DNA from: Prolixibacteraceae bacterium UBA6029
GTDB taxonomy: Bacteria > Bacteroidota > Bacteroidia > Bacteroidales > Prolixibacteraceae
Reading direction: 5' to 3'
DNA length: 64,000 nucleotides
Assembly: GCA_002429385.1 (NCBI GenBank)
Contig: DIZL01000001.1
Span: 22,052 to 86,051, forward strand
Shown here: one piece after another, positions 34,576-43,349 of the stretch
Layout of the letters: each line of letters opens with the position of its first letter
How positions within the stretch are numbered: position 1 is the stretch's first letter
Made by a program: the position numbers and the translations under genes
Notes under the pieces: model-generated
Database searches by the model: none
Seen by the model: only the letters and a program-made list of their open reading frames with translations
What the model was told of the DNA's origin: nothing

Positions 34576-35619
34576 ATGGAATTCAAAGCTCAAAGTATAG
34601 CTGATTTTCTGGGAGGTACGGTGGAAGGTGATGTCGAAGCCACTGTATCAGATGTAGCTAAAATTGAAGAAGCTAGGCCGGGAACACTGGCTTTTTTATC
34701 TAACCCGAAATACAATAAATACCTATACGAATCTAAGGCTACAATTATTATTGTGAATCAGGATCTGGAAGTTGAGGGTGATGTTTCCGCTACTTTAATC
34801 CGGGTCCCCGATGCCTATAAAGCTTTCGCCTCACTGCTCGAATTGGTTCAGCAGGCAAAAGTTAACAAGATTGGAATTGAAAACCCTTCATACATCGATC
34901 CTTCAGCCACCGTAGGCAAGGATGTCTACATTGGCGCATTTGCCTATATCGGCAAAAATGTGCGTATCGGCAATCATGTAAGAATCTATCCTCAGGTGTA
35001 CATTGGCGACAATACCACTATAAAGGATGACACTATTATATTCGCAGGAGCAAAAATTTACGAAGACACCAAAATAGGCGAAGCATGTATTATTCATGCC
35101 GGGGCTGTAATAGGAGCTGACGGTTTTGGATTTGCCCCTACCGAAGATGGAACGTATATGAAGATCCCTCAGGTGGGAAATGTGATTCTGGAAGATTTTG
35201 TAGAAATAGGCGCTAACACTACCATCGATTGTGCAACCATGGGTTCAACGATTATCGGCAAAGGAACCAAAATTGACAACCTGGTACAAATAGCCCATAA
35301 TGTCGAGGTTGGTGAAAATACCGTTATGGCTGCATTGACTGGCATTTCCGGTTCTACCAAGATTGGAAAGAACTGTCGTTTTGGCGGTCAGGCCGGTGTG
35401 GTCGGACACATCACTATTGGCGATAACGTCAATGTGGGTGCGATGTCGGGTGTGGCAAAAAGCATAAAATCAAATAAAACCGTTCTATTGGCCCCCGCCA
35501 TGGATATGGCACAGGCTGCAAAAGTAACTGTTGTATGGAGAAACCTCCCGCAGCTTCGCGACCAGGTGTTTGATCTGGAAAAACAAGTCAAAGAAATAAA
35601 AACAAAGCTTGCAGAATAA
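34576..35619 (+). CDS. lpxD: UDP-3-O-(3-hydroxyacyl)glucosamine N-acyltransferase
   Basis: Adds the second 3-hydroxyacyl chain in lipid A synthesis. The 347 residues have a UDP-binding N-terminal domain (IADFLGGTVEGD, LAFLSNPKY) and a left-handed beta helix of hexapeptide repeats (IGAFAYIGKNVRIG). The catalytic histidine lies in VQIAHNVEVGENT. First gene of lpxD-lpxC/fabZ-lpxA. Confidence 0.96.
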   Translation: MEFKAQSIADFLGGTVEGDVEATVSDVAKIEEARPGTLAFLSNPKYNKYLYESKATIIIVNQDLEVEGDVSATLIRVPDAYKAFASLLELVQQAKVNKIGIENPSYIDPSATVGKDVYIGAFAYIGKNVRIGNHVRIYPQVYIGDNTTIKDDTIIFAGAKIYEDTKIGEACIIHAGAVIGADGFGFAPTEDGTYMKIPQVGNVILEDFVEIGANTTIDCATMGSTIIGKGTKIDNLVQIAHNVEVGENTVMAALTGISGSTKIGKNCRFGGQAGVVGHITIGDNVNVGAMSGVAKSIKSNKTVLLAPAMDMAQAAKVTVVWRNLPQLRDQVFDLEKQVKEIKTKLAE

Positions 35620-35631
35620 TTGAATTCAGGA

Positions 35632-37020
35632 ATGATAGTAAAACAGAAAACATTAGCTAAAGAATTTTCAATAAGCGGAAAAGGTTTACATACCAACTGT
35701 CTTGTTAAAATGACTTTCAAGCCAGCCCCAATCAATTACGGATTTAGATTTCAGCGCATTGATCTGGAAAACCAGCCGATACTCAAAGCCAGCGCCGAAT
35801 ATGTTGTAGATACTTCACGGGGTACTGTTATCGAACACAGGGAAGCCCGCGTCAGTACTGTCGAACACAGCCTGGCTGCCTTGACCGGTATGGATCTGGA
35901 CAATGTACTGATAGAAATTGACAATGAAGAAGTGCCGATTCTGGACGGGAGTGCACGCTTTTTCGTTCAGGCCATTGAAGAAGCCGGAATTGTGGAACAG
36001 GATGCTGAACGTGAATATTTCGTCATAACCGAGAAGATTGTTTATAAAAACGAAAGAACAGGCTCCGAAATCATTGCCTTACCCGATACCGATTATAATC
36101 TCAATATATTAATATCGTATGACTCTTCCGTACTGCACAACCAGTATGCTTCCTTAAATTCCTTAAGCGATTTCAAAGCTGAGATTGCCAACTGCCGTAC
36201 GTTTGTATTTCTTCATGAACTGGAGTTCTTGCTGAAAAACAATCTGGTGAAGGGTGGAGATATGGATAGCGCCATTGTCATCATGGATCGGCTGGTAGAT
36301 CAGGGTGAACTTGACCGCATTGCCGATCTGTTCAACCACGAAAGAGTAGAAGTAAAAGCTGGCGGAATACTAAATAACCTCGAGCTTCAATACGATAATG
36401 AGTGTGCCCGTCATAAGCTTCTTGATGTTATTGGCGATATCGCCCTGGCTGGAAAGAGGATTAAAGGCCGTATCATTGCCACCAAGCCTGGTCATAATGC
36501 AAATACCGAATTTGCCAAATTGATCATGAAGGCCATTCATAAGGAACATTCCAGAGAAAAAGCACCAGTATATAATCCGAATAGCCCGGTAATTATGGAT
36601 GTGAATAAGATCAAGGAATTACTTCCACATCGTTTCCCTTTCCTTCTGGTTGATAAAATTATTGATGTTCAGGAAGATTATATAGTAGGGATTAAAAATG
36701 TAACGGCCAACGAACCTTTCTTTCAGGGACATTTCCCCGATGAACCGGTTATGCCGGGAGTTTTACTGGTCGAGGCCATGGCCCAGGCCGGAGGTATTTT
36801 TGTGCTTCGATCGATGAAGGGAAAGTTTTCAACGTATTTCATGAAGATTGACAATGTGAAATTCAGAAAGAAAGTCGTCCCCGGTGATACCATTGTTCTT
36901 AAAGTCGTGCTGACTTCGCCTATTCGCCGGGGCATCGCCGAAATGCGGGGCCTTTGTTATGTGGGTGATTCGATTGTTGCTGAAGGCGACTATATGGCTC
37001 AGATTGTGAAAGTAAATTAA
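35632..37020 (+). CDS. lpxC-fabZ: Bifunctional LpxC deacetylase / FabZ dehydratase
   Basis: A fusion typical of Bacteroidota. Residues 1-310 are LpxC, the zinc deacetylase that commits to lipid A synthesis: zinc ligands are in VEHSLAALTGMDLDN and RHKLLDVIGDIALAG. Residues 320-462 are FabZ, the 3-hydroxyacyl-ACP dehydratase: LLPHRFPFLLVDKI and the catalytic His and Glu in FFQGHFPDEPVMPGVLLVEA. The fusion couples the enzymes competing for 3-hydroxyacyl-ACP. ATG 35632 is chosen over a TTG at 35620 that touches the lpxD stop. Confidence 0.97.
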   Translation: MIVKQKTLAKEFSISGKGLHTNCLVKMTFKPAPINYGFRFQRIDLENQPILKASAEYVVDTSRGTVIEHREARVSTVEHSLAALTGMDLDNVLIEIDNEEVPILDGSARFFVQAIEEAGIVEQDAEREYFVITEKIVYKNERTGSEIIALPDTDYNLNILISYDSSVLHNQYASLNSLSDFKAEIANCRTFVFLHELEFLLKNNLVKGGDMDSAIVIMDRLVDQGELDRIADLFNHERVEVKAGGILNNLELQYDNECARHKLLDVIGDIALAGKRIKGRIIATKPGHNANTEFAKLIMKAIHKEHSREKAPVYNPNSPVIMDVNKIKELLPHRFPFLLVDKIIDVQEDYIVGIKNVTANEPFFQGHFPDEPVMPGVLLVEAMAQAGGIFVLRSMKGKFSTYFMKIDNVKFRKKVVPGDTIVLKVVLTSPIRRGIAEMRGLCYVGDSIVAEGDYMAQIVKVN

Positions 37021-37038
37021 ATAGTAACCGGAATAGAA

Positions 37039-37821
37039 ATGAAACAACCATTAGCTTACGTACACGCGGAAGCAAATATTGCTGAAAACGTGGTTATTGA
37101 TCCTTTTGTGTCGATCGACAAAGATGTGATTATTGGAGAGGGTACAAGGATCGGATCAAGTGTAACAATCATGCCTGGTGTACGCATAGGTAAAAACTGC
37201 CGGATCTTCCCGGGAGCTGTTATTGGAGCTGTTCCTCAGGATTTAAAATTCAAGGGAGAATACTCAACCGTCGAAATAGGCGACAACACGACCATTCGTG
37301 AATTTGTGACCATCAACCGCGGCACTTCGGTAAAAGGGAAAACTGTTGTCGGTAGTAATTGTCTCTTAATGGCATACGTTCACGTAGCTCACGATTGTGT
37401 CGTTGGAAACAACGTGATTCTGGTCAATAACACACAGCTTGCCGGTGAAGTGGTTATCGACGACTGGGCCATCCTGGGCGGTATGACTGCTGTTCATCAG
37501 TTCGTCCGCATCGGTACTCACGTGATGGTCTCAGGGGGTTCACTCGTACGTAAAGACATTCCCCCTTTCATTAAAGCCGGTCGCGAACCGCTTTCGTATG
37601 TCGGCATCAACTCGATCGGTTTAAGACGCCGCACCTACAGCAACGAAAAAATCTGTGAACTTCAGGAAATATACCGCTACATCTATCAGAAAGGCTTGAA
37701 CATCTCCCAGGCTGTCGAAATCATTGAGGCCGAAATGCCTGCATCAACCGAGCGCGATGAGGTACTGCTCTTCATTAAAGACTCTAAACGAGGAATTATT
37801 CGCGGATATCTTCCCGATTAA
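37039..37821 (+). CDS. lpxA: UDP-N-acetylglucosamine acyltransferase
   Basis: First acyl transfer of lipid A synthesis. The 260 residues are a hexapeptide-repeat beta helix with the catalytic histidine in VHVAHDCVVGNNV and the LpxA marker DDWAILGGMTAVHQFVRIG. A C-terminal helical domain follows (SNEKICELQEIYRYIYQ). Last gene of the operon, followed by a terminator. Confidence 0.97.
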   Translation: MKQPLAYVHAEANIAENVVIDPFVSIDKDVIIGEGTRIGSSVTIMPGVRIGKNCRIFPGAVIGAVPQDLKFKGEYSTVEIGDNTTIREFVTINRGTSVKGKTVVGSNCLLMAYVHVAHDCVVGNNVILVNNTQLAGEVVIDDWAILGGMTAVHQFVRIGTHVMVSGGSLVRKDIPPFIKAGREPLSYVGINSIGLRRRTYSNEKICELQEIYRYIYQKGLNISQAVEIIEAEMPASTERDEVLLFIKDSKRGIIRGYLPD

Positions 37822-37841
37822 TCCTGATCAAAAATATATTG

Positions 37842-37875
37842 ATAGCTCTGAATCCATTTTCAGGGCTATTTTTTT
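37842..37875 (+). terminator. Terminator of the lpx operon
   Basis: ATAGCTCTGAA pairs with TTCAGGGCTAT (one G-T pair) around a 6-nt loop and is followed by seven T, 20 bp after the lpxA stop. Confidence 0.9.
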
Positions 37876-37937
37876 GCCCTGCTATGCTCCTGAGTAATCT
37901 ATCGCTTTTCATATAGTGTAATATCTCTCAAAAATTG

Positions 37938-38230
37938 TATCATTAACCATCGGATAAGGCCAGCCATGCCTCTGGCAATACGCTTCAGACCTAAATCCAT
38001 TCACTGTTGAAGCTCATTCTCTCTCCATTCAGAAGTTTTCTAGGAAAACAATCAAGCTGATTTTATTGTATACGGAATATACCCTGGTAGGGCTTGCCTT
38101 GGGTTTGCGTCGTATAATTTGATTGCTAATTGACTTCCATCTGTATTCAAATGATCATTTAAAGCCAGATAGAAGCCAGATAGAAGCCAGATGATACGAG
38201 GGGAACCCCTCCCAAGACCCTTTTGGTTCC
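37938..38230 (-). repeat. Composite hairpin repeat with coding relic, copy 2
   Basis: Read on the minus strand: GGAACCAAAAGGGTC, a hairpin region with TGGCTTCTATC in tandem (11-bp period) pairing with ATACAGATGGAAG, then ACGACGCAAACCC, then a tail with TGATTGTTTTCCTAGAAAAC, GAATGGAGAGAGAATGAGC and GGATTTAGGTCTGAAGCGTA. Copy 3 shares all these blocks in the same order over the same 293 bp. The tail reads as broken protein (FRSEAYCQRHGWPYPMVND). Confidence 0.75.
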
Positions 38231-38395
38231 CTTCCGAGCCCTCGCCAAACATTACATTGATTACATCGGAATTCCTTGCATCAGCTTCCTTTAAGGGATG
38301 TCCCTAAAAAACGTATCGCTTCATTTTAAATAAATCCTATTCGCTTGTCCGATACCTTAGAAACCTTAGTAACAAGGATAGACTCCCTGAACCAC

Positions 38396-38465
38396 AACCT
38401 TAGTAACCTTATAATTAGTTGCTTATGCAACTTTCATGATTTTGGATAAAAAGGTTATTAAGGTT
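38396..38465. repeat. Nested hairpin element
   Basis: Outer arms AACCTTAGTAACCTT and AAGGTTATTAAGGTT (one mismatch) enclose an inner hairpin AGTTGC-TTAT-GCAACT at 38417-38432. A degenerate AACCTTAGTAACAAGG unit precedes it at 38362. It has no T tract and lies far from gene ends, so a mobile repeat is more likely than a terminator. Confidence 0.55.
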
Positions 38466-38862
38466 CAGGTGACGGGGTATGATTCCAATTATTAAAGTTA
38501 CCAAGGTTGGGAAATTGGTGTTTATTGACTTTGTTACTAAGTTGAAAAACAGTAGAATAACGGTTTTTAAAACTTATTTTTTGAAAGAATATTCTTTTTT
38601 CTGCAACAAGCAGATCTCTATAATACCGCTTCAGCACAAATTGCAGTACAAGGTGAGAGGTATTCAGGTGGTAGCGCTAAACTGATTAACCGTTAATAAT
38701 CAGCCATGAGCATAACTGCCATCAATTGCTTAAATGAAGTAGAGCCCGCATCAACAAGTTTGTAAAGAAATAAGATTGTAAGCTAAAAAACTCATCATAA
38801 AGTTGGTGGTGTGAAATGGTCTTTGTAAATTTAGGGGAAGCGAATCCTTAAAATTACCCTTC

Positions 38863-40401
38863 ATGCTGATCAAGACCTTCGCCAGCGCAGTTCATGGCAT
38901 CGATGCGACCTCAATTACTATCGAGACAGATATTTCCATAGGGATCAAATTCTATCTGGTAGGACTGGCAGATAATGCGGTGAAGGAGAGCCAGCAACGC
39001 ATCGAATCTGCTATACGGTTAAATCATTTCAAATGGCCGCATCAAAAGGTGGTTATCAATATGGCCCCGGCAGATATCCGTAAGGAAGGCTCGGCCTATG
39101 ATCTGCCCCTGGCCATTGGAATCCTGGCTGCCTCCGGGCAAATCAAATCAGACAAAGTCTCCGGTTACATCATGATGGGTGAACTTTCGCTCGACGGGAA
39201 TCTGCAACCAATAAGGGGCGCTTTGCCCATTGCCATCAAAGCCCGGGAAGAGGGATTTGAAGGATTCATCCTTCCTAAGGGAAATGCGCGTGAAGCTGCT
39301 GTTGTCGATACACTAAAGGTCTATGGTGTGGAGAATCTCAGCGAAGTAGTTGGATTCTTCAATGGCGAAATAGAACTGGAGCAGACCATCGTCAACACAC
39401 GTGATGAGTTCTTCTCGAAGACAAATGAAAGCGATGTGGACTTTTCAGATGTCAAGGGACAGGAAAATGTGAAGCGTGCACTGGAAATTGCCGCAGCTGG
39501 TGGGCATAATATCATCATGATCGGTCCCCCCGGAGCTGGTAAAACTATGTTAGCCAAAAGAATACCTACCATACTTCCTCCGTTTACCTTACGCGAGGCG
39601 CTTGAAACTACCAAGATCCATTCTGTTGTCGGGAAGATTGCCAAGAACACTTCGCTGATGACACAGCGACCGTTTCGCAGTCCACATCACACCATATCGG
39701 ACGTGGCACTTGTCGGGGGTGGCGCCTTTCCTCAGCCGGGTGAAATCAGTCTGGCCCACAACGGGGTTCTTTTTCTTGACGAACTGCCTGAGTTTAAACG
39801 GCAGGTACTCGAAGTGATGCGCCAGCCACTGGAAGACCGGATGATCACCATTTCAAGGGCTAAATTCTCGGTAGAATATCCTGCAAGCTTTATGCTTGTA
39901 ACTTCCATGAATCCCTGTCCGTGTGGGTACTACAATCACCCGACCAAGGAGTGTGTATGTGCGCCAGGGATGGTTCCCAAGTATCTGAATAAGATTTCAG
40001 GTCCCTTGCTCGACCGTATAGACATCCATTTGGAAGTGGTGCCCGTACCCTTTAAGAAATTGTCGGATCAGACGCCCACTGAAACAAGTTCTGCCATTCG
40101 TGAACGTGTAATTAAAGCCCGTGAAATACAATCACAACGGTTTAGTAAAAGCGATGGTGTTTTCTGTAATGCCCAGATGTCGTCTAAAATGATCAGGCAA
40201 TATGTCGATCTGGATGAAGTCAGCAACAGTTTGCTGAAGAATGCCATGGAGAAACTCGGATTGTCGGCCAGAGCTTATGATCGTATCCTGAAGGTTTCGC
40301 GCACCATTGCCGACCTTGAGAAGAGCGAACGGGTGGAAAGTCACCACTTGTCGGAAGCCATACAATACAGGAGCCTGGATAGGGAGAATTGGGGAGTTTA
40401 G
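38863..40401 (+). CDS. comM: YifB/ComM-family Mg chelatase-like AAA+ ATPase
   Basis: A 512-residue ATPase of the ComM family, which in other bacteria promotes branch migration during natural transformation. An N-terminal Lon-protease-like S16 fold (about 1-170) precedes the AAA+ domain: Walker A GPPGAGKTM, Walker B NGVLFLDELPEF, and the MNPCPCGYYNHPTKEC cysteine motif. The C-terminal helical domain ends HLSEAIQYRSLDRENWGV. A second copy of this C-terminus lies about 1 kb downstream, beyond two ORF6N genes. Confidence 0.93.
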   Translation: MLIKTFASAVHGIDATSITIETDISIGIKFYLVGLADNAVKESQQRIESAIRLNHFKWPHQKVVINMAPADIRKEGSAYDLPLAIGILAASGQIKSDKVSGYIMMGELSLDGNLQPIRGALPIAIKAREEGFEGFILPKGNAREAAVVDTLKVYGVENLSEVVGFFNGEIELEQTIVNTRDEFFSKTNESDVDFSDVKGQENVKRALEIAAAGGHNIIMIGPPGAGKTMLAKRIPTILPPFTLREALETTKIHSVVGKIAKNTSLMTQRPFRSPHHTISDVALVGGGAFPQPGEISLAHNGVLFLDELPEFKRQVLEVMRQPLEDRMITISRAKFSVEYPASFMLVTSMNPCPCGYYNHPTKECVCAPGMVPKYLNKISGPLLDRIDIHLEVVPVPFKKLSDQTPTETSSAIRERVIKAREIQSQRFSKSDGVFCNAQMSSKMIRQYVDLDEVSNSLLKNAMEKLGLSARAYDRILKVSRTIADLEKSERVESHHLSEAIQYRSLDRENWGV

Positions 40402-40466
40402 AAGGGAATCTTGAAGATTTGAGTCTCGAATATTAGAATAAGTTGTGTAACTAAAAGTAGATTACA

Positions 40467-40748
40467 ATGAGCGATCAAGCTGGAAGTATTGCCATTCCCG
40501 ATGAGGTATTAATGAATAAAATATACTTGATCCGTGGTCAGAAAGTAATGTTAGACAGTGATTTGGCTGAACTTTTTGATGTCAAGGCTATCCGTTTAAG
40601 GGAACAGGTAAAAAGAAATACAGATAAGTTTCCTGTGCATTTTATGTTCCGATTAACAAGCGAAGAAGTTGAAATCATGGTATCGCAAAATGCGATACCT
40701 TCCAAACAGCATCTTGGCGGTTCTCTGCCTTATGTATTTACTGAATAA
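40467..40748 (+). CDS. Truncated ORF6N-domain protein
   Basis: A 93-residue protein with the ORF6N core (IPDEVLMNKIYLIRGQKVML, DSDLAELFDV, REQVKRNTDKFPVHFMF) that stops right after LGGSLPYVFTE. Full members continue with QGVAMLSSVL and another 80-90 residues, so it has lost its C-terminal half. ORF6N is a phage-derived domain of unclear DNA-related function. A complete paralogue begins 11 bp downstream. Confidence 0.75.
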   Translation: MSDQAGSIAIPDEVLMNKIYLIRGQKVMLDSDLAELFDVKAIRLREQVKRNTDKFPVHFMFRLTSEEVEIMVSQNAIPSKQHLGGSLPYVFTE

Positions 40749-40758
40749 TCACAAAAAT

Positions 40759-41298
40759 ATGGGTAATCCAGAAAATGCTTTAGTAATTCCTGATGAAGTA
40801 ATTTTAAGTAAAATCTATTTTATACGGGAATTAAAAGTGATGATTGATAGTGACTTGGCTGAACTCTATGGGGTTGAAACCAAAGTATTGAAGCAGCAGG
40901 TAAAGAGAAACATTGACAGGTTCCCGGATGACTTCATGTTTGAATTAACCAATGATGAGTTTGCCAACTTGAGGTCACAAATTGTGACCTCAAGTTGGGG
41001 AGGGATGCGATACCTTCCAATGGTATTTACCGAGCAGGGAGTAGCTATGCTTTCAAGTGTCTTAAGAAGTAAGCAGGCAATTAAAGTAAACATCCAGATT
41101 ATGAGGATTTTTACAAAAGTGCGTCAACTGCTTAGTGATAATTTAAGTGTGAAACTCGAAATTGAAGAAATCAAAAAGAAGCTGGCAAACCAGGATAAAA
41201 ACATTGAACTGGTATTTAATTATCTGGACGAACTAATTGAGAAACAAGACAAACCCAAAACACATAAACAAATCGGGTTTAAAAGGACTAATGTATGA
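40759..41298 (+). CDS. ORF6N-domain protein, full length
   Basis: From ATG 40759 a 179-residue protein: ORF6N domain at about 10-110 (VIPDEVILSKIYFIRELKVM, DSDLAELYGVETKVLKQ, RFPDDFMFELT, MVFTEQGVAMLSSVL), then a coiled-coil-like C-terminus (LEIEEIKKKLANQDKNIELV). The frame reaches back to 40669 inside the truncated copy, but that part is shadow. Together the two form a cassette flanked by the real comM 3' end and a duplicate of it. Confidence 0.82.
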   Translation: MGNPENALVIPDEVILSKIYFIRELKVMIDSDLAELYGVETKVLKQQVKRNIDRFPDDFMFELTNDEFANLRSQIVTSSWGGMRYLPMVFTEQGVAMLSSVLRSKQAIKVNIQIMRIFTKVRQLLSDNLSVKLEIEEIKKKLANQDKNIELVFNYLDELIEKQDKPKTHKQIGFKRTNV

Positions 41299-41422
41299 CA
41301 GATTTATTTCTAAGGTTTCATGCACCATTGCCAACCTTGAAAAGAGCGAACGGGTAGAAAGTCATCACTTATCGGAAGCCATACAATATAGGAGCCTGGA
41401 TAGGGAGAATTGGGGAGTTTAA
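41292..41422 (+). pseudogene. Duplicate of the comM 3' end behind the ORF6N genes
   Basis: About 130 bp repeat the end of comM (40278-40401). The last 105 bp differ by only a few transitions, and the last 50 by one or two. The encoded ending NLEKSERVESHHLSEAIQYR then SLDRENWGV equals that of ComM up to the stop. It lacks the rest of the gene and overlaps the end of the ORF6N gene. It looks like one side of a direct repeat left by insertion of the cassette. Confidence 0.85.
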
Positions 41423-41438
41423 GAATTGGTAACGAAGT

Positions 41439-42608
41439 TTAGGGTTTAAACAGATAACGGTTCCCAAACAAATTCACTCCACAGCGTACCAGCAACATCA
41501 GCATGATCATGTAAACTGCTGGATTAAATACCTGTCCGGCAAACAACGAAAGAAGCAATATAGCAGCTACCAAATAAAAGTAATACCTGGAATATATGCG
41601 CCATTTCTTAATCCTCCAGATTGCTGCAAAGACCAGGTTCAGCGGGAAAGCCCACAACAAATTGTAATTGGGACTCATAGCCGGATGTTCGGAATAGAGC
41701 GTGAACCAGCCAATAATTAATCCTGCCAGACCGCTCAGGGCAAATAGCCAATAATCGAGCCAGTCGGTACTCTTTTTACGGCGTACATTCCGAACAGAAA
41801 TGCCTGCAACGATTAAAAAGATACATCCAAAAACAATTGCAGGCCATGGTAAATCCGATATCACACTGGCATTAGGGAATAAGAGTAAGGTTCGGGTTTC
41901 CAAAACAAGGGGTTGAGTCGTATCTCCTGCTGTAATCTTTGCACCGGCAAACTGAGCCTTCAGGTAATCAGGCAAAAACATCTGGCCATAAGCTGAAACG
42001 GGTTGATCAGCCTTTTTCCCTACCAGCAGATCTATCCCCAGATCAATCCAGCGAAAATGATGGTGATATTTCTTAATCAGGTCACGGTAACTTTCCGAAG
42101 GATGATTATCTGTAAAATGGACCGATACCCCGGCATTACGTTCAATCATATCGCGAACCCGCGTAGCGCAATTGTCCATGAAGAAGTTATAGCGGTACTG
42201 CCTGTTCTCAGGTTTTGCATTTTCAAGAAGAGCCTTGAATAAGCCTGTTTTACCATCAGGAGGAAGATTCAATACCTGTTCGTAGACACTCCGCTTATCT
42301 TCTATGTATTCGCGCATAAAGCTACCGTATTTTTCACCGCCCATCAGGTAATCCGTCTGTCCCTTTGCAAAACGATACATGAAATCAGGCGCATCGAAAC
42401 TGAAAAGGCCATAGTTGAATACGTCATCGATATGTTGTGCCTCATCTTTCACCCTGATGGCGGTATGTCCGTACATCGAATAGACATCTATGCCCGGGTC
42501 GCATGTTAGAATGCTGACACTTGCATCAGGACTCAGTTGCTGAGCATTTAACTGTTTCTGAAAGATCAGCAGTAAGAGGAAGATCAGGAGTAAATATTGT
42601 TTGTACAT
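41439..42608 (-). CDS. DUF4105 (Lnb N-terminal-like) membrane protein
   Basis: A 389-residue protein with a signal peptide (LLLIFLLLLIFQKQLNAQ), an exported DUF4105 domain at about 25-240 with its conserved MYGHTAIRV, FNYGLFSF and NFFMDNCATRVRDMI motifs, and about five membrane helices after residue 255. The His and Cys motifs suggest a papain-like hydrolase of the envelope, but no activity is established for this family. Monocistronic. Confidence 0.85.
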   Translation of the reverse strand: MYKQYLLLIFLLLLIFQKQLNAQQLSPDASVSILTCDPGIDVYSMYGHTAIRVKDEAQHIDDVFNYGLFSFDAPDFMYRFAKGQTDYLMGGEKYGSFMREYIEDKRSVYEQVLNLPPDGKTGLFKALLENAKPENRQYRYNFFMDNCATRVRDMIERNAGVSVHFTDNHPSESYRDLIKKYHHHFRWIDLGIDLLVGKKADQPVSAYGQMFLPDYLKAQFAGAKITAGDTTQPLVLETRTLLLFPNASVISDLPWPAIVFGCIFLIVAGISVRNVRRKKSTDWLDYWLFALSGLAGLIIGWFTLYSEHPAMSPNYNLLWAFPLNLVFAAIWRIKKWRIYSRYYFYLVAAILLLSLFAGQVFNPAVYMIMLMLLVRCGVNLFGNRYLFKP

Positions 42609-43349
42609 GATCCGATATTTTGGGCTTAAAGATATAGCTTTTGAACTGATCCGAAAGCAGGGAAATAGCTTTTAAATAAGAAGAAATGAAAGCGCTCTTT
42701 TACAAAAAGACCAGATTGAGCGGAGGAATATCCTTGTAAACCGGACCGGGTTCAAAGGGGGTTCGGGAGGGGTTCTCCTGCTATCATCTGAATTGCATCT
42801 GTGTTCTATCTGTGTTTAAATGATGATTTTAATACAGATGGAAGTCAATCAGAAATCAAATGATACGAAGCAAACACGACGCAATCCCTACCCGGATACA
42901 GTGCGTATACAACTAAAACATCTTGATTGTTTTCCTGAAAGACTTCTGAATGGAGAGCTAATGAGCTTCAGCAATTAATGGATTTAGGTTTGAACCGTAT
43001 CACCAGAAGTATGGCTGAACTCATCCAATGATTAAAAATACAAAATTTGGTGATACAAAACTCAAATTGAAAAGAAACGGTACAGGAAAATGATTAAAAA
43101 CAGAAGACTCCACGGAAGGATATTTGGGATTTGTTATTTAGATTGAATAAAAATAGCAAGTCTGCTTAAAAATCTATAATATTGCCCTCCTGAAACAAAA
43201 ACAAATGGGAAAAACGTTTCAGGAGGATGGTGGAAATAGAGATTAAAAAAATATTATAAGATCATATTTTACACATATATATAGCTCTTAAATACTGAAT
43301 ATCAAATTATTAGTTCAGTTAATTTAGGGCAAAACAGATACAGAGAGAC
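42609..43349. other. Gene-free stretch holding composite repeat copy 3
   Basis: No credible gene in 740 bp. The composite repeat fills 42749-43041. The rest is AT-rich and carries the presumed ricT promoter; I see no exact TAnnTTTG box. Confidence 0.5.
42749..43041 (+). repeat. Composite hairpin repeat with coding relic, copy 3
   Basis: Starts GGTTCAAAGGGGGTTCG, then a hairpin region (GTGTTCTATCTGTG pairing with ATACAGATGGAAG), ACACGACGCAATCCC, then TGATTGTTTTCCTGAAAGAC, GAATGGAGAGCTAATGAGC and GGATTTAGGTTTGAACCGTA. Order and length (293 bp) equal copy 2, which lies in the opposite orientation. Stops and frameshifts interrupt any coding potential. Confidence 0.75.

Larger units (their letters stand above)
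37876..38862. other. Kilobase without a credible gene
   Basis: It holds composite repeat copy 2 (37938-38230) and a nested hairpin (38396-38465). A plus-strand frame at 38479-38685 (68 codons) has no family likeness, is rich in Lys and Ile and lies in repeat-derived sequence, so I do not call it. The comM promoter is presumably near 38828 (TAAATTTA). Confidence 0.5.

Noticed and set aside
38479..38685. 68-codon frame as a small gene
   Set aside because: No family likeness, composition like AT-rich repeat DNA, no promoter box at a useful distance, and it overlaps repeat-derived sequence.
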